From positions 1 through 64,000 of the forward strand of contig CAYJKY010000007.1 of NCBI GenBank assembly GCA_964370825.1: a DNA stretch of 64,000 nt. Direction: 5' to 3'. Under the pieces are notes generated by a model. It searched no databases. It had not been told where the DNA came from and saw only the letters and a list, made by a program, of their open reading frames with translations. A program made the translations under genes and the position numbers. Shown one piece after another: positions 18,401-27,025 of this stretch (position 1 is the first letter of the stretch; every line of letters begins with the position of its first letter). The stretch comes from CAYJBH01 sp964370825 (GTDB lineage Bacteria > Bacillota > Clostridia > Oscillospirales > Ruminococcaceae).

Positions 18401-19726
18401 GTAGGCGGAATACTTACCTCGGGGGGCGATATGTACGGCGAGGACGACATTATCAACGCCGCCGCCTTAACCTTTAACGCTAAATCCGAACAATCGATAA
18501 ACTGCTCGATAACCGCCGGTGAGATTAACAACACCAATGAGTCCACCCTCGGTGTTGAGGTAAATAAACCCATTACCGTTACCGGAAATCTGCGTAGCAC
18601 GGCGTCCACCCTTAACGCCGGCGAAAACCTGCACATCACCGCAACCACAAAATTCCCCGACAATGTTTTCCACGGCGATATCACGGCGGTGGAGGACACT
18701 GCCGACCTACCCACCACACTGCACGGCACATTAAACGTAAAGTCCGATGGCAGTATCGACGAGGTTATGCATATCGACGGTGCACTTAAAATCGACGGTG
18801 CAACGCTTACCGTGAATGAAAATATTACCGTCGACGGACTTTTTAACCTTGCAAACAGCACCGATGTTTTAACAATTCCGCAGGATACCGTTTTCTCGGC
18901 AAATCAGGACTCGGTAAACAACGGCAGTATAAACGGCGAGGGCAAAATTACGCTGTACGGCGACCTAATAAACAACAACTCCATCAATGTCGGTGCTATG
19001 GAGGTGAATGTATACCACAACGTTGGCATCTACGGCGGTGATTTTACGGTAGGAAGTCTTGTGCTAAACGGCTATAAAAGATTTACCTCCGAACAGGAAA
19101 TAACCGTTACCGACAACTACACCACAAACAATGTTTTTGTAACCTATCCGGAAAGGATTTTGTTTAACTCCTCCGGCGACGGTGAATCCAAGGTGTATAA
19201 CGGCACCGTCAACGCCACAGGCGACTGGACGGTAGCGGCAGGCACCGAGGTTACGATAAACGGCTCCCTCTCGGTGGGCGGTAACCTTACGGTGGAAGAG
19301 GGTGCAACCTTAACCGTAAAGGGTGGTTTAATAAACAGCGCATCCTCCTCAAACAGCGTTACCATAGCTCAGGGTGCTACCGTAACGGTTCATGGGTACT
19401 CCATCTTTAATACCGGTAGCACCGACATAAGCAGTGACATAATCTTTTACGGCGATGTAATAAGCAACACCGCCACGGTTAGCGGCAGTGGAAACATCGA
19501 GCTTTACGGAGACCTCTACTGTAGCAGTGGCAGTATAAATGGCGGTCAAACGTTGGAGATAAAAGGCAAGGCACCGCAGACCATAAGCGGTAGCATAACG
19601 GTGGGCGACATTATTTTAAACAACCCCTCGAGTGGCGGTGTTATCATATCCGGCAGTGTGGGATACACCGGAACGCTCAGCAACCAGAACGAGACCAAGG
19701 TAACAGGTAGTATAACCGAGAAGTAA
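15461..19726 (+). CDS. large secreted beta-repeat surface protein
   Basis: A 1421-residue secreted protein, family not recognised. The signal peptide has a KRR start and a hydrophobic core, with cleavage near VNAAEA at residue 33. Residues about 35-520 are mainly helical. From about residue 530 the chain is Gly/Asn/Thr-rich, with short beta strands typical of a solenoid or autotransporter-like stack. Two long internal repeats of about 155 residues start near 752 and 907, each opening with GDISG and LTLDG. Shorter repeats (VTGNL, VNGSL) continue to the C terminus. No LPXTG, SLH, dockerin or transmembrane anchor is seen. The start is GTG, with TTGGAG 8 bases upstream. Confidence 0.7.
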   Translation: MKRRITAVILSLAIILSIITQNTPLSTVNAAEARGVNVAMLEGLLNERSWVLDTLVRNDYSNNPYVKYGSKPSASSLMSDVLARYKDTSHPDYNPAYKAMVDIMEKVYNGEDRVQSLASYVEDFFDLFGGEDNANDFANDIMASFDEIQYEKLMYDILSADYVSSSGERLGNFESQLINVRRLQDSLDKANKWLTFINNFAENDNGQTVDDVTMSEYTNDFLLPYIDSIEDFLFSFDSVQSSPDGEALKNMLTAYALIDIYERFESKETSIGGVFMEYSPNYLLSPNTLALIDGVGKSVSIHSTAMDSYAYIEAMNLQGDSVGAAIRRVAAETNDNDMKDVLNYVAELIEAEAEENTENYESIVSAVRRTNVIADLATPVMSVAVKSLTDKALGVGSAKMLSATLSKATALVNLVGFGADTAIGLKETCEKTYELLYLEDLIYEARQTFNNDYIAYQNNPTDENAKKVLDDLLLLQRMRLRGETIAHKMVVNQFDSALGRLLGGGSLLSERELLYQTMVDGLIGASVVNMPTKEVIIHSGQVATVADGDNGDMYAEVFDGGSSYILGELTYNTLNGITVQNGGTLRLGDSLYPAATGRRYLPAITNSGGTVEYYDSSIKMSEFSQTSGSTIFNGDMTFIGEDFRISGGTLTSTPNKDKPTIRVRNFTGSGTPTLGEIPFYIVGDTKLSGTMHMSNIFLNGNIAQNIGGGSVEKLSFLNGSAAGVTVTSDIVVTESVFNNSTKLINGTDILLRGDISGSTFNGGLTLDGNTLTSYKQINGDSVVQKNVTVSSIKFMSLLTQNANSILDVNGSLTVLGDSAFNGTAVNVSGTYTSGGNITGRDNVLHAQNVTLNSDEGQSITSEFTTPNLSIDNDSISGVSFNSEVTVTDSLQNTSSRVREGNNLLLQGDISGGYLHSGLTLDGAALTGTKRINGLTNIRGNTTAENVTFASNAVQVADSNLTVTGNLTLEQDAIFNGSSVQVGGILTSGGDMYGEDDIINAAALTFNAKSEQSINCSITAGEINNTNESTLGVEVNKPITVTGNLRSTASTLNAGENLHITATTKFPDNVFHGDITAVEDTADLPTTLHGTLNVKSDGSIDEVMHIDGALKIDGATLTVNENITVDGLFNLANSTDVLTIPQDTVFSANQDSVNNGSINGEGKITLYGDLINNNSINVGAMEVNVYHNVGIYGGDFTVGSLVLNGYKRFTSEQEITVTDNYTTNNVFVTYPERILFNSSGDGESKVYNGTVNATGDWTVAAGTEVTINGSLSVGGNLTVEEGATLTVKGGLINSASSSNSVTIAQGATVTVHGYSIFNTGSTDISSDIIFYGDVISNTATVSGSGNIELYGDLYCSSGSINGGQTLEIKGKAPQTISGSITVGDIILNNPSSGGVIISGSVGYTGTLSNQNETKVTGSITEK

Positions 19727-19739
19727 AGGGAGTGGAAAG

Positions 19740-22700
19740 TTGAAAAGATATGCATTGATTTTTTCTGTATTATTAACGGCGATGCTGTGTTTTGGCGGCA
19801 ATGTATTTGCGGCGGGCGGTAGCGGCACGGTTGCCGACCCCTATATAATCTCCACCCCGGCAGAACTGCAGAACATGCAGAACGACCTGGACGCACACTA
19901 CAAGCTGTCCGGCGACATAGACATGACAAACATTTATTTCGAGCCGATAGGCGACAATGTAAACGGAGCCTTTACCGGAAGTTTCGACGGCAACGGCCGC
20001 ACCATCGCAAACCTGCAGATATACGGCGAGAGCAAGTATGCGGGGCTTTTCGGCTATTTGGACGGAACGGTTAAAAACCTTACGCTAAACAACGCAACCA
20101 TCCTCGGCATCCGCTATGTTGGTGGTGTTGCCGGTTATATGGACACCCTCGGTGTAATAGATGGTGTGTCTGTAACCGGAAGCATAACGGCGGAGTACAA
20201 CTCCTTTACGCTACATGTAGGCGGAATAGCAGGCTACGCGGCAGGCGGCATCTCAAACTGCACCAACAGGGCGAGTTTTAGTGTGGAGACCTCGTTAAGC
20301 CGTACCGAGTATAACGGTGGTATTGTGGGCTATGCGGTGGAGGGTAATATCTCCGGCTGTGTTAACCATAGTAATGTGAACTCAGAGTATCTGTCCCATG
20401 CCGGTGGTATTGCCGGGTATGTAGGGAGTGTAGATGTAGAAAAATGTGATAATTATGGTAGTATTTCATCATCATCTACGTCGTGCTTTGCTGGAGGGAT
20501 TATTGGGAAAATAGGTGGTAATACAAACAATGTAATAGATTGCAAAAACACTGGTTCAATTTCTTCTTTTTCTAGCTCTGATGATGGTTATTCTTATAGT
20601 CGATATACACATTCAGGCGGTATTATTGGAGGAATATTTAGTAACGATAATTATATTGAAGACTCCATTAACATAGCTAATATTTCCACAAATTCTATAG
20701 CATATCCCCGCTCGTCTGCTTACGCATATTCTAGTGGTATTGTAGGGTTTATAAAAGGCAACAATAACTCAGTGCTTAAATGTTACAGTTATGGAAATAA
20801 CACATCATATGCCTCAGGTCATTCTGCTAGCGAATATTATGCTAGTGGGATAGTGGGATGTTTATCAGGCATTAATAACAAGGTTTTAAGCAGTGTTAAT
20901 ACTGGTGATACATCAGCAAAATATTCCGCAGGAATTGTGGGTTATATGAGTGGAAGTAATACTGTGAATAGCTGTATAAATAGCGGTGAAATATCTGGAC
21001 GAACTTCATATGTTACTCCAGGAGGAATAGTTGGTTCAAGTGTAGGAATTGCTGTTGACTGTATTAATTATGGTATTGTAAATTCGTATGGAAATGCCTA
21101 TGGCATTGCTCAACACTCAACAAACTCTATAAGCTTGGGCAACATGAATGCATCTGATAGCATCTACCCCACCAACACCTCCAACGAAAGCAACTACTAC
21201 CTAATCAGTACAAACCAGCGTTCCGGTGTCGGTAACGCACTCTCTGCCGAACAGTTTAAATCTTCGGTTAATCTTCCAACCCTTGACCTTGTCAATGTAT
21301 GGGAGCTTGACCCGAATAAAAACGGCGGATATCCTTCGCTACGCAACCTGCCCGAGACGGTGGAGATTAACACCCCGATAATAATTCTAAATGTCGGCGA
21401 GGCGCAGCGGCTTACCGCAAGCTATAAAGGCTCGGCGGTTGTCGGTAGCTGGTCTAGCAACGACGGTGCAATAGCCGGTGTTTCCGGCAACGGCACGGTT
21501 ACAGGAATTAAACCCGGCTACACCTCGGTATCCTTTAAGACCGCCGACGGAATGAGGGCAAACACCATGGTGGTGGTTAGACAGCCGCTTGGCGATATCC
21601 GGTTTGAGCTTGCCGAGCAGACAACCCGTATAGGAAGCACCCTCGGTATTCAGCCGTTAAACTATTACGCAAACGACATCTCATACCGCTCAAACGATAT
21701 TAACATCGCCACGGTGGATGAATATAGCGGCGTGATTACCGGCAAATCACTTGGCAACACCACCATAACCGCCACCGACCTAATAACAGGCGACACGGCA
21801 AGCTACAGCCTAACCGTTCTCAACTCTCGAATCACCTCGATTTCCATAGACAACTATGACTATGATAATATGTACGTCGGTACGCAGTACACCATAAAGC
21901 CGAGCATAAGCCCGTCGGTATACGACGATACCATAACCTTTACAAGCTCTAACCCGGACGTTCTTTCGATAGACAACAACGGAGTTTGCACACCGCTTAG
22001 AGCCGGCACGTCAACTGTAACCGTCCGCACCGGGGCAAACGGACGTACCGATACCGAAACTATTACCGTCAGAGCCGCACTTAAACTCTCCGCCGACAGG
22101 TTGTTTATCACCATCGACGGCACGGCACAGCTCACCGCCGCAATCTTCCCGGAGGGTTCTACCGAAACCATAACCTACAGCAGTTCTAACGGCGAGGTGG
22201 TCTCGGTGGATGCAGATACCGGGCTGTTGACCGGGCATAAGCTCGGCAGTGCAACGATAACGGCACGCTCGGCAAGCGGATTGACCGATAGCTGTGTTGT
22301 TACGGTCGAGAGTGAGATAGTTCCGGTAACCTCGGTTACCCTTAACCCCGAAAGCATGATTTTAAATTTAACCGAGAACAAAACCATATCCGCGACCATC
22401 CTCCCCACCACCGCTACCAACAAAATACTCTCCTGGAACAGCTCCGACGAAAATGTTGCTACCGTCGACGAGGTTGGGCGTGTTACCGCCGTTGGTGAGG
22501 GTGTTGCCACAGTTACCGCTACCGCCACGAGTGGGGTGTATGACGAGGTGGTTGTCAGTGTTGTTTCCGCCTCCGGGGCGGCGGTTGTCCTCTTTGCTAC
22601 CCCTGCCGATGTCGGCGAGGTTTCGGAGGTTACCGTTAAATTCCTGCGCAATCCCGGATTTTCGGCATACGACCTTGCCTTTGATATCGACGAGAGCAAG

Positions 22701-24035
22701 GCAGAGATACTCTCGGCTGAAAGTTCGCTATCGGTCGGCAGTTTTAACGACAATCTCGACGATGCCGACAGGCAGGCTCTACAGGTCGGTTGGTATCACC
22801 ACGAAAATGTTAACGGCGATGTGGATTTATTTAAACTGCGGCTACGCATTAAAGACGGTGTTCCGCTTGGTGAGGTTATAAACATCTCGGTCGGCAACAA
22901 CATAAACGGTATGCACAACGCCGATAACGAGATTATACCTGTCTATTTTGCAGAGGTGCCGCTAAACATTTCGGCGGTTACCGTCGGTGATGTGTATGAG
23001 GACGGTAACGTAAACTCCGGCGATGCCTCACTACTCGCACGGCATTTAACCGAGATTATAACCCTTAACGAGCGGCAGATGAAGGCGGCGGACGTAAATC
23101 CGGACGGTGTCGTCAACATGCCGGACATTGTTGCACTCGCACAGCAAATAGTCACCACACCATCGGTTAGCTTCTCGGTAGAGAACCTCTTGACAGAGGG
23201 GAACATTGAGGGCATATCGCCCATTATAACTGTGGAAAAGGGTGCGATAAACGGCGACAGGGTGACCTATAATGTATCCATAACAAACAACCCGGGAATA
23301 GCCGGTTTAAAGCTTGCCTTTAGCTATAACCCAATAAACACCGAGGTTATCTCGGTAACAAGGTCGGAAAGCCTGCCCGGCACCCTCACCGAAAACATAT
23401 CGCATGATAGGGTTGTAGCCACCTGGTACGACAGCGAGAACAGCACCGCCGACGGACTGCTGTTTAGCATAGAGACAAGGGCAAAGGGCGGCAACACCGC
23501 CGTGATAACCATAATAAATGCAAACACCGAACTCTGTAACGCAGAGCTTGAACCGGTGTATGCCGTCGACCCGGGTGTTACGATAAACGGCGAGGTGGAC
23601 GAGGATAATGTGACGGTACGCCTTTACGACAGCACCGACACCGAAAGGCAGAGTATCATTGCCGAGCAAACCACCGACGGTGCGTTTGTGCTAAACAACA
23701 TCGCCGAGGGTAGCTATTATCTGACGGCGAGCAAGCCGGGACATTTAGAGCTTGTTATCACAGGCATAACCGTTACCGAAAACCCGATAGATTTAACCAT
23801 GCACGACGACAAAACCGTCTCATCCATAACCCTAATACCGGGAGATGTTGACGGAGACGGCAGGATAGATGTCGATGATTTGAGATTAATAATGTCTACC
23901 GAAAACTACAACAGCACAAGCAACAGTGCCACAGACATAAACGAGGACGGAACAACCGATTTTAGCGACCTCGCAATGGCAAGAAACCGTAACAGCTACG
24001 GCAAAACCACCGAAACGATCGATTATAATCTATAA
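19740..24035 (+). CDS. secreted GLUG/Ig-like protein with two cohesin-dockerin modules
   Basis: A 1431-residue secreted protein. The signal peptide ends near NVFAAG (residue 25). Residues about 30-510 contain many GLUG-type repeats (GGIAGYAAGGISNC, GGIIGKIGGN and similar). Residues about 540-930 hold five Big_2-like Ig domains. Residues 940-1075 look like a cohesin, followed by a dockerin with two Ca-binding loops (GDVYEDGNVNSGD and ADVNPDGVVNMPD). A second cohesin-like domain (1160-1280), a carboxypeptidase-regulatory-like domain and a second dockerin (GDVDGDGRIDVDD, TDINEDGTTDFSD) end the chain. The start is TTG with GGGAGTGG upstream. It could self-assemble or join a cellulosome-like complex. 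The inner part (20425-21135) is visibly AT-richer than its flanks. Confidence 0.8.
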   Translation: MKRYALIFSVLLTAMLCFGGNVFAAGGSGTVADPYIISTPAELQNMQNDLDAHYKLSGDIDMTNIYFEPIGDNVNGAFTGSFDGNGRTIANLQIYGESKYAGLFGYLDGTVKNLTLNNATILGIRYVGGVAGYMDTLGVIDGVSVTGSITAEYNSFTLHVGGIAGYAAGGISNCTNRASFSVETSLSRTEYNGGIVGYAVEGNISGCVNHSNVNSEYLSHAGGIAGYVGSVDVEKCDNYGSISSSSTSCFAGGIIGKIGGNTNNVIDCKNTGSISSFSSSDDGYSYSRYTHSGGIIGGIFSNDNYIEDSINIANISTNSIAYPRSSAYAYSSGIVGFIKGNNNSVLKCYSYGNNTSYASGHSASEYYASGIVGCLSGINNKVLSSVNTGDTSAKYSAGIVGYMSGSNTVNSCINSGEISGRTSYVTPGGIVGSSVGIAVDCINYGIVNSYGNAYGIAQHSTNSISLGNMNASDSIYPTNTSNESNYYLISTNQRSGVGNALSAEQFKSSVNLPTLDLVNVWELDPNKNGGYPSLRNLPETVEINTPIIILNVGEAQRLTASYKGSAVVGSWSSNDGAIAGVSGNGTVTGIKPGYTSVSFKTADGMRANTMVVVRQPLGDIRFELAEQTTRIGSTLGIQPLNYYANDISYRSNDINIATVDEYSGVITGKSLGNTTITATDLITGDTASYSLTVLNSRITSISIDNYDYDNMYVGTQYTIKPSISPSVYDDTITFTSSNPDVLSIDNNGVCTPLRAGTSTVTVRTGANGRTDTETITVRAALKLSADRLFITIDGTAQLTAAIFPEGSTETITYSSSNGEVVSVDADTGLLTGHKLGSATITARSASGLTDSCVVTVESEIVPVTSVTLNPESMILNLTENKTISATILPTTATNKILSWNSSDENVATVDEVGRVTAVGEGVATVTATATSGVYDEVVVSVVSASGAAVVLFATPADVGEVSEVTVKFLRNPGFSAYDLAFDIDESKAEILSAESSLSVGSFNDNLDDADRQALQVGWYHHENVNGDVDLFKLRLRIKDGVPLGEVINISVGNNINGMHNADNEIIPVYFAEVPLNISAVTVGDVYEDGNVNSGDASLLARHLTEIITLNERQMKAADVNPDGVVNMPDIVALAQQIVTTPSVSFSVENLLTEGNIEGISPIITVEKGAINGDRVTYNVSITNNPGIAGLKLAFSYNPINTEVISVTRSESLPGTLTENISHDRVVATWYDSENSTADGLLFSIETRAKGGNTAVITIINANTELCNAELEPVYAVDPGVTINGEVDEDNVTVRLYDSTDTERQSIIAEQTTDGAFVLNNIAEGSYYLTASKPGHLELVITGITVTENPIDLTMHDDKTVSSITLIPGDVDGDGRIDVDDLRLIMSTENYNSTSNSATDINEDGTTDFSDLAMARNRNSYGKTTETIDYNL

Positions 24036-24041
24036 AGTAAT

Positions 24042-24076
24042 AATCCCCTTACTTGATGTTGAAAAGTAAGGGGATT
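24042..24076. terminator. hairpin between convergent genes
   Basis: AATCCCCTTACTT (24042-24054) pairs perfectly with 24064-24076 across a 9-base loop. It lies between the stop at 24035 and the htpG stop at 24139. T-tracts are poor on both sides, so it may terminate inefficiently or act as a 3' stabiliser. Confidence 0.6.
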
Positions 24077-24138
24077 AATGTGTTAAGTGACTATGCTATG
24101 TTACACTATATAATCAATCAACGCTTGATTTTGAACTA

Positions 24139-26025
24139 CTATAGTATTAGTGCAGAGATATCGTTTGCGAATTCTACCGGATCTTCTATCGGAAGACCTT
24201 CTATTATCAATGCCTGGTTATACAGCACCTTTGCGTAACGTGCAAATTTATCGGCATCCTCCTCACGTAGCTTTGAGATGGTTTTAAATGCCGCATGGTC
24301 GGGGTTTAACTCTAAAACCTTTTGCGCCTTCGGTGCCTCTTGACCCGGCATCTGTGCTAAAATCTTTTCCATCTCGATGGATAGTGCACCGTCGCTGGAC
24401 AGGCAAACAGGATGGCTTTTTAGGCGGTCGGTTACCGATACACGGCTAACATTGTCTCCGATTGCCTCCTTGATTGCATTTAGCAGTTCCTCGTGCTCCT
24501 TTGAGGTTTCCTCCTCCTTCTTCTCCTCCTCGCCCGGTAGCTCTAAATTGCCGGAGGATACGTTTTTAAAGGAGGTTTCGCTATAATCTCTCATTGCCTG
24601 TAGTGCAAATTCGTCCACATCGTCGGTTAGGTAAAGAATTTCGATTCCGGCATCTTTTAGCCTTTCGGTTTGAGGTAGCTTGTCAATCTGCTCAACCGAG
24701 CTTCCACAGGCATAGTAGATATACTTCTGTTCCTCCTTCATCCTGCCCTTATATTCCTCTAAGGTTGCAAGCTTTTTCTCGGTGGAGGAGTGGAACATCA
24801 ATAGATCCTGTAAAGTCTCCTTGTTCATACCAAAGTCGGAGTATACGCCAAACTTAAGCTGTTTGCCAAAGGAGGCAAAGAATTTTTCGTACCCTTCGCG
24901 GTCCGCCTTTTGCAGTGCAAGCAGTTCCGACTTAATCTTTTTTGTCAGCCATTTTTCGATAACCTTAAGCTGCCTGTCCTGCTGAAGCATCTCACGAGAG
25001 ATGTTGAGAGAAAGATCTTCGCTGTCTATAAGCCCCTTCATAAATGCAAAGTAGTCCGGAAGTAGATCCGAGCATTTTTCCATTATCATGACGCCTTTTG
25101 CGTAGAGGGCAAGACCCTTTTCAAAATCCTTGGTGTAAAAATCGTAGGGAGGCTCGCCCGGTACATATAGAAGGGCGGTAAAGCTTACGGTGCCGTCGGC
25201 AGAGCCGTGTATAACTCTCAACGGTTTGTCAAAACCGAAACGACGGTCGGTATAAAAGCTATTATACTCCTCCTCGGTTATCTCGCTTTTCTGCTTTTTC
25301 CAAAGAGGTATCATGCTGTTTAAGGTTGCATCTTCACGCACCTTTTCGGTAACAGCATCATTTTCCGCATCACCAGGTTCGATTACGTTGGTTTTCTCCA
25401 CTTCCATTAAGATGGGGTAACGGATATAGTCGGAATACTTTTTCACAAGACTACGCAGACGATATTCCTCAAGGTAGTCACTGTAACGCTCCTCCTCGCC
25501 ATCCTCTATAAGCTTTAAAATAATGTCGGTGCCCTGTTCTGCCTTGTCGCAAGAGGTTATTGTGTAGCCGTCTGCACCCGAAGATTGCCAGCTAAATGCC
25601 TCCTCACTGCCACGAGCACGGCTGTTAACCGTAATCTGTGATGCAACCATAAATGCAGAATAAAATCCTACGCCAAACTGCCCGATTAGGTCAACCTCAT
25701 CCTTGCTCTCAACCTGCTTTTGAAATGCAAGAGTGCCGGAGGATGCAATAACACCAAGGTTTTTTTCTAAATCCTCCGAGGTAAATCCGACACCGTTATC
25801 ACTTATTGTTAGTGTACCTGCCTCCTTATCGGCGGTAATGCGTATAGAATAATCACCACGGTTAACGCCTTTGCCGTCCGACAGCTCCATAAAGTAAGCC
25901 TTATCGATTGCGTCGGATGCATTGCTGATAAGCTCTCTTAAAAAAATCTCCTTATGGGTGTAGATGGAGTGTATCATCATGTCGAGCAGTCTTTTACTCT
26001 CCGCCTTAAACTGTTTTTTTGCCAT
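24139..26025 (-). CDS. htpG: Hsp90-family chaperone HtpG
   Basis: A 628-residue Hsp90 homologue that refolds client proteins with ATP. The N-terminal GHKL ATPase domain shows ELISNASDAIDKAYF, DNGVGFTSEDLEKNLGVIA and GQFGVGFYSAFMV, the classic Bergerat fold. The middle domain contains SLNISREMLQQ. The C-terminal dimerisation region ends near residue 620 without an MEEVD tail, as expected for bacteria. The stretch EEEKKEEETSKEHEE (about 500) is an acidic linker. The gene is single, with its own promoter and a CIRCE operator upstream. Confidence 0.96.
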   Translation of the reverse strand: MAKKQFKAESKRLLDMMIHSIYTHKEIFLRELISNASDAIDKAYFMELSDGKGVNRGDYSIRITADKEAGTLTISDNGVGFTSEDLEKNLGVIASSGTLAFQKQVESKDEVDLIGQFGVGFYSAFMVASQITVNSRARGSEEAFSWQSSGADGYTITSCDKAEQGTDIILKLIEDGEEERYSDYLEEYRLRSLVKKYSDYIRYPILMEVEKTNVIEPGDAENDAVTEKVREDATLNSMIPLWKKQKSEITEEEYNSFYTDRRFGFDKPLRVIHGSADGTVSFTALLYVPGEPPYDFYTKDFEKGLALYAKGVMIMEKCSDLLPDYFAFMKGLIDSEDLSLNISREMLQQDRQLKVIEKWLTKKIKSELLALQKADREGYEKFFASFGKQLKFGVYSDFGMNKETLQDLLMFHSSTEKKLATLEEYKGRMKEEQKYIYYACGSSVEQIDKLPQTERLKDAGIEILYLTDDVDEFALQAMRDYSETSFKNVSSGNLELPGEEEKKEEETSKEHEELLNAIKEAIGDNVSRVSVTDRLKSHPVCLSSDGALSIEMEKILAQMPGQEAPKAQKVLELNPDHAAFKTISKLREEDADKFARYAKVLYNQALIIEGLPIEDPVEFANDISALIL

Positions 26026-26061
26026 GTTTTCAATCCGTCCTTTCGATTTGTATAATAATTA

Positions 26062-26088
26062 TTGGCACTCTCTGCCTTTGAGTGCTAA
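26062..26088 (-). promoter_or_regulatory. CIRCE operator (HrcA binding site) of htpG
   Basis: On the minus strand TTAGCACTC, nine bases, then GAGTGCCAA. This differs from the CIRCE consensus TTAGCACTC-N9-GAGTGCTAA at one position. It lies directly downstream of the -10 box and 37 bases before the htpG start, so HrcA binding would block transcription. It implies class I heat-shock control of htpG. Confidence 0.9.
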
Positions 26089-26092
26089 AAAC

Positions 26093-26120
26093 AGTATATC
26101 ACAGCTGTGAAAAAAGTCAA
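26093..26120 (-). promoter_or_regulatory. sigma-A promoter of htpG
   Basis: Minus strand: TTGACT (26115-26120), a 16-base spacer, TATACT (26093-26098). The spacer contains the perfect 12-base palindrome TCACAGCTGTGA (26099-26110), possibly a second operator. The CIRCE element begins a few bases downstream. Confidence 0.75.
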
Positions 26121-26212
26121 GTGTTTTTGAAAAAATATTAACATAGTAGTTCAAAATCATGCGTTGATTAATTTTTGCGCATGAAATGCACATAAACTAC
26201 CTCAAAATCTTC

Positions 26213-26269
26213 AATTGCACGCTTTGTGTGAAATTGCACGCTTTGTGTGAAATTGCATGCTTTGTATGA
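26213..26269. repeat. three tandem 19-bp repeats upstream of tetR
   Basis: AATTGCACGCTTTGTGTGA occurs twice exactly (26213-26231, 26232-26250) and once with two changes (26251-26269). They lie in the 386-base gap between the htpG and tetR starts. The regular spacing suggests repeated protein-binding sites or a simple slippage array. They are too short and few for CRISPR. Confidence 0.8.
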
Positions 26270-26270
26270 A

Positions 26271-26288
26271 AAAACGTTGTAACGTTTT
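26271..26288. promoter_or_regulatory. inverted repeat, candidate TetR-family operator
   Basis: AAAACGTT-GT-AACGTTTT is a perfect 8-bp inverted repeat, 124 bases upstream of the tetR start and directly after the 19-bp repeats. TetR-family repressors often bind such palindromes next to their own gene. This is inferred only from position and symmetry. Confidence 0.4.
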
Positions 26289-26411
26289 TCAAGTTAATTG
26301 ATTATATAGTGACTTAACTTCACAATAATAGGTAAAAGGCTATTGCAAATTTCATCAAATTATGTTAAAATTCAAACAAGGTTGACCGTGATGGACAATG
26401 TAGGAGTTGTT

Positions 26412-26999
26412 ATGTATCAAAAATTTTTTAATGCCTCAAACGAAAAGCAGGACAGGATAATATCAGCAACGGTTAAGGAGTTTGCATTATACGGCTACGA
26501 GGGTGCTTCCACCAATCGTATTGTCACCGAGGCGGGTATATCCAAGGGTATTCTATTTCACTATTTCGGAAACAAGCAAAATCTGTTCGATTTTATTGCA
26601 GAGTACTGTGCCCTCGTTCTGATTGAGGATTACCATGAAAAACTCAAAAACGAGGAAACTAACTTTTTCACAAGGCTTAACCAGCTGTTGCATCTTAGAT
26701 TTCAGATCACCGAACTCTTCCCCCATGTCTTTATGTTTAGAGACAGAATAACCGACGAAGGTGGCGAACACGCAGAGGGTTTTCTTAAACTGTTGGAGGG
26801 CTACAACTTTTATGAGCCGTTTAAACGCTGTGATCGAAGCGACTTTAACCGGGGAATTGATTTTGAGGAGCTGACACGTTACACCGAGTGGGTGGTTGAA
26901 GGATTTATAAAACACTGTGAAGGGCTTGATGCAAAGGCAAGGGAAAAGGAAACAGAAAAATTTATTTCAAACCTGCGCAGGATATTTACAGGAAAATAA
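26412..26999 (+). CDS. TetR family transcriptional regulator
   Basis: A 195-residue repressor-like protein. The N-terminal helix-turn-helix is canonical: QDRIISATVKEFALYGYEGA, then STNRIVTEAGISKGILFHYFGNKQNLF (with no break in the protein). The C-terminal helical ligand domain is variable, so the effector cannot be named. The start at 26412 is preceded by TAGGAG at 26401-26406; longer in-frame starts lack a ribosome binding site. Threonine aldolase follows after 26 bases, probably in the same transcript. The 19-bp repeats and palindrome upstream may be its own control region. Confidence 0.88.
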   Translation: MYQKFFNASNEKQDRIISATVKEFALYGYEGASTNRIVTEAGISKGILFHYFGNKQNLFDFIAEYCALVLIEDYHEKLKNEETNFFTRLNQLLHLRFQITELFPHVFMFRDRITDEGGEHAEGFLKLLEGYNFYEPFKRCDRSDFNRGIDFEELTRYTEWVVEGFIKHCEGLDAKAREKETEKFISNLRRIFTGK

Positions 27000-27025
27000 T
27001 AATTTAAAAAGGATATTTTATTAGA

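Noticed and set aside
17497..18861. Long minus-strand frames opposite the 1421-residue protein
   Set aside because: They mirror the repetitive Thr/Asn/Gly codons of the plus-strand gene and have no independent start signals.
26213..26269. CRISPR-like array
   Set aside because: Repeats are 19 bp, contiguous, without spacers, and only three copies.
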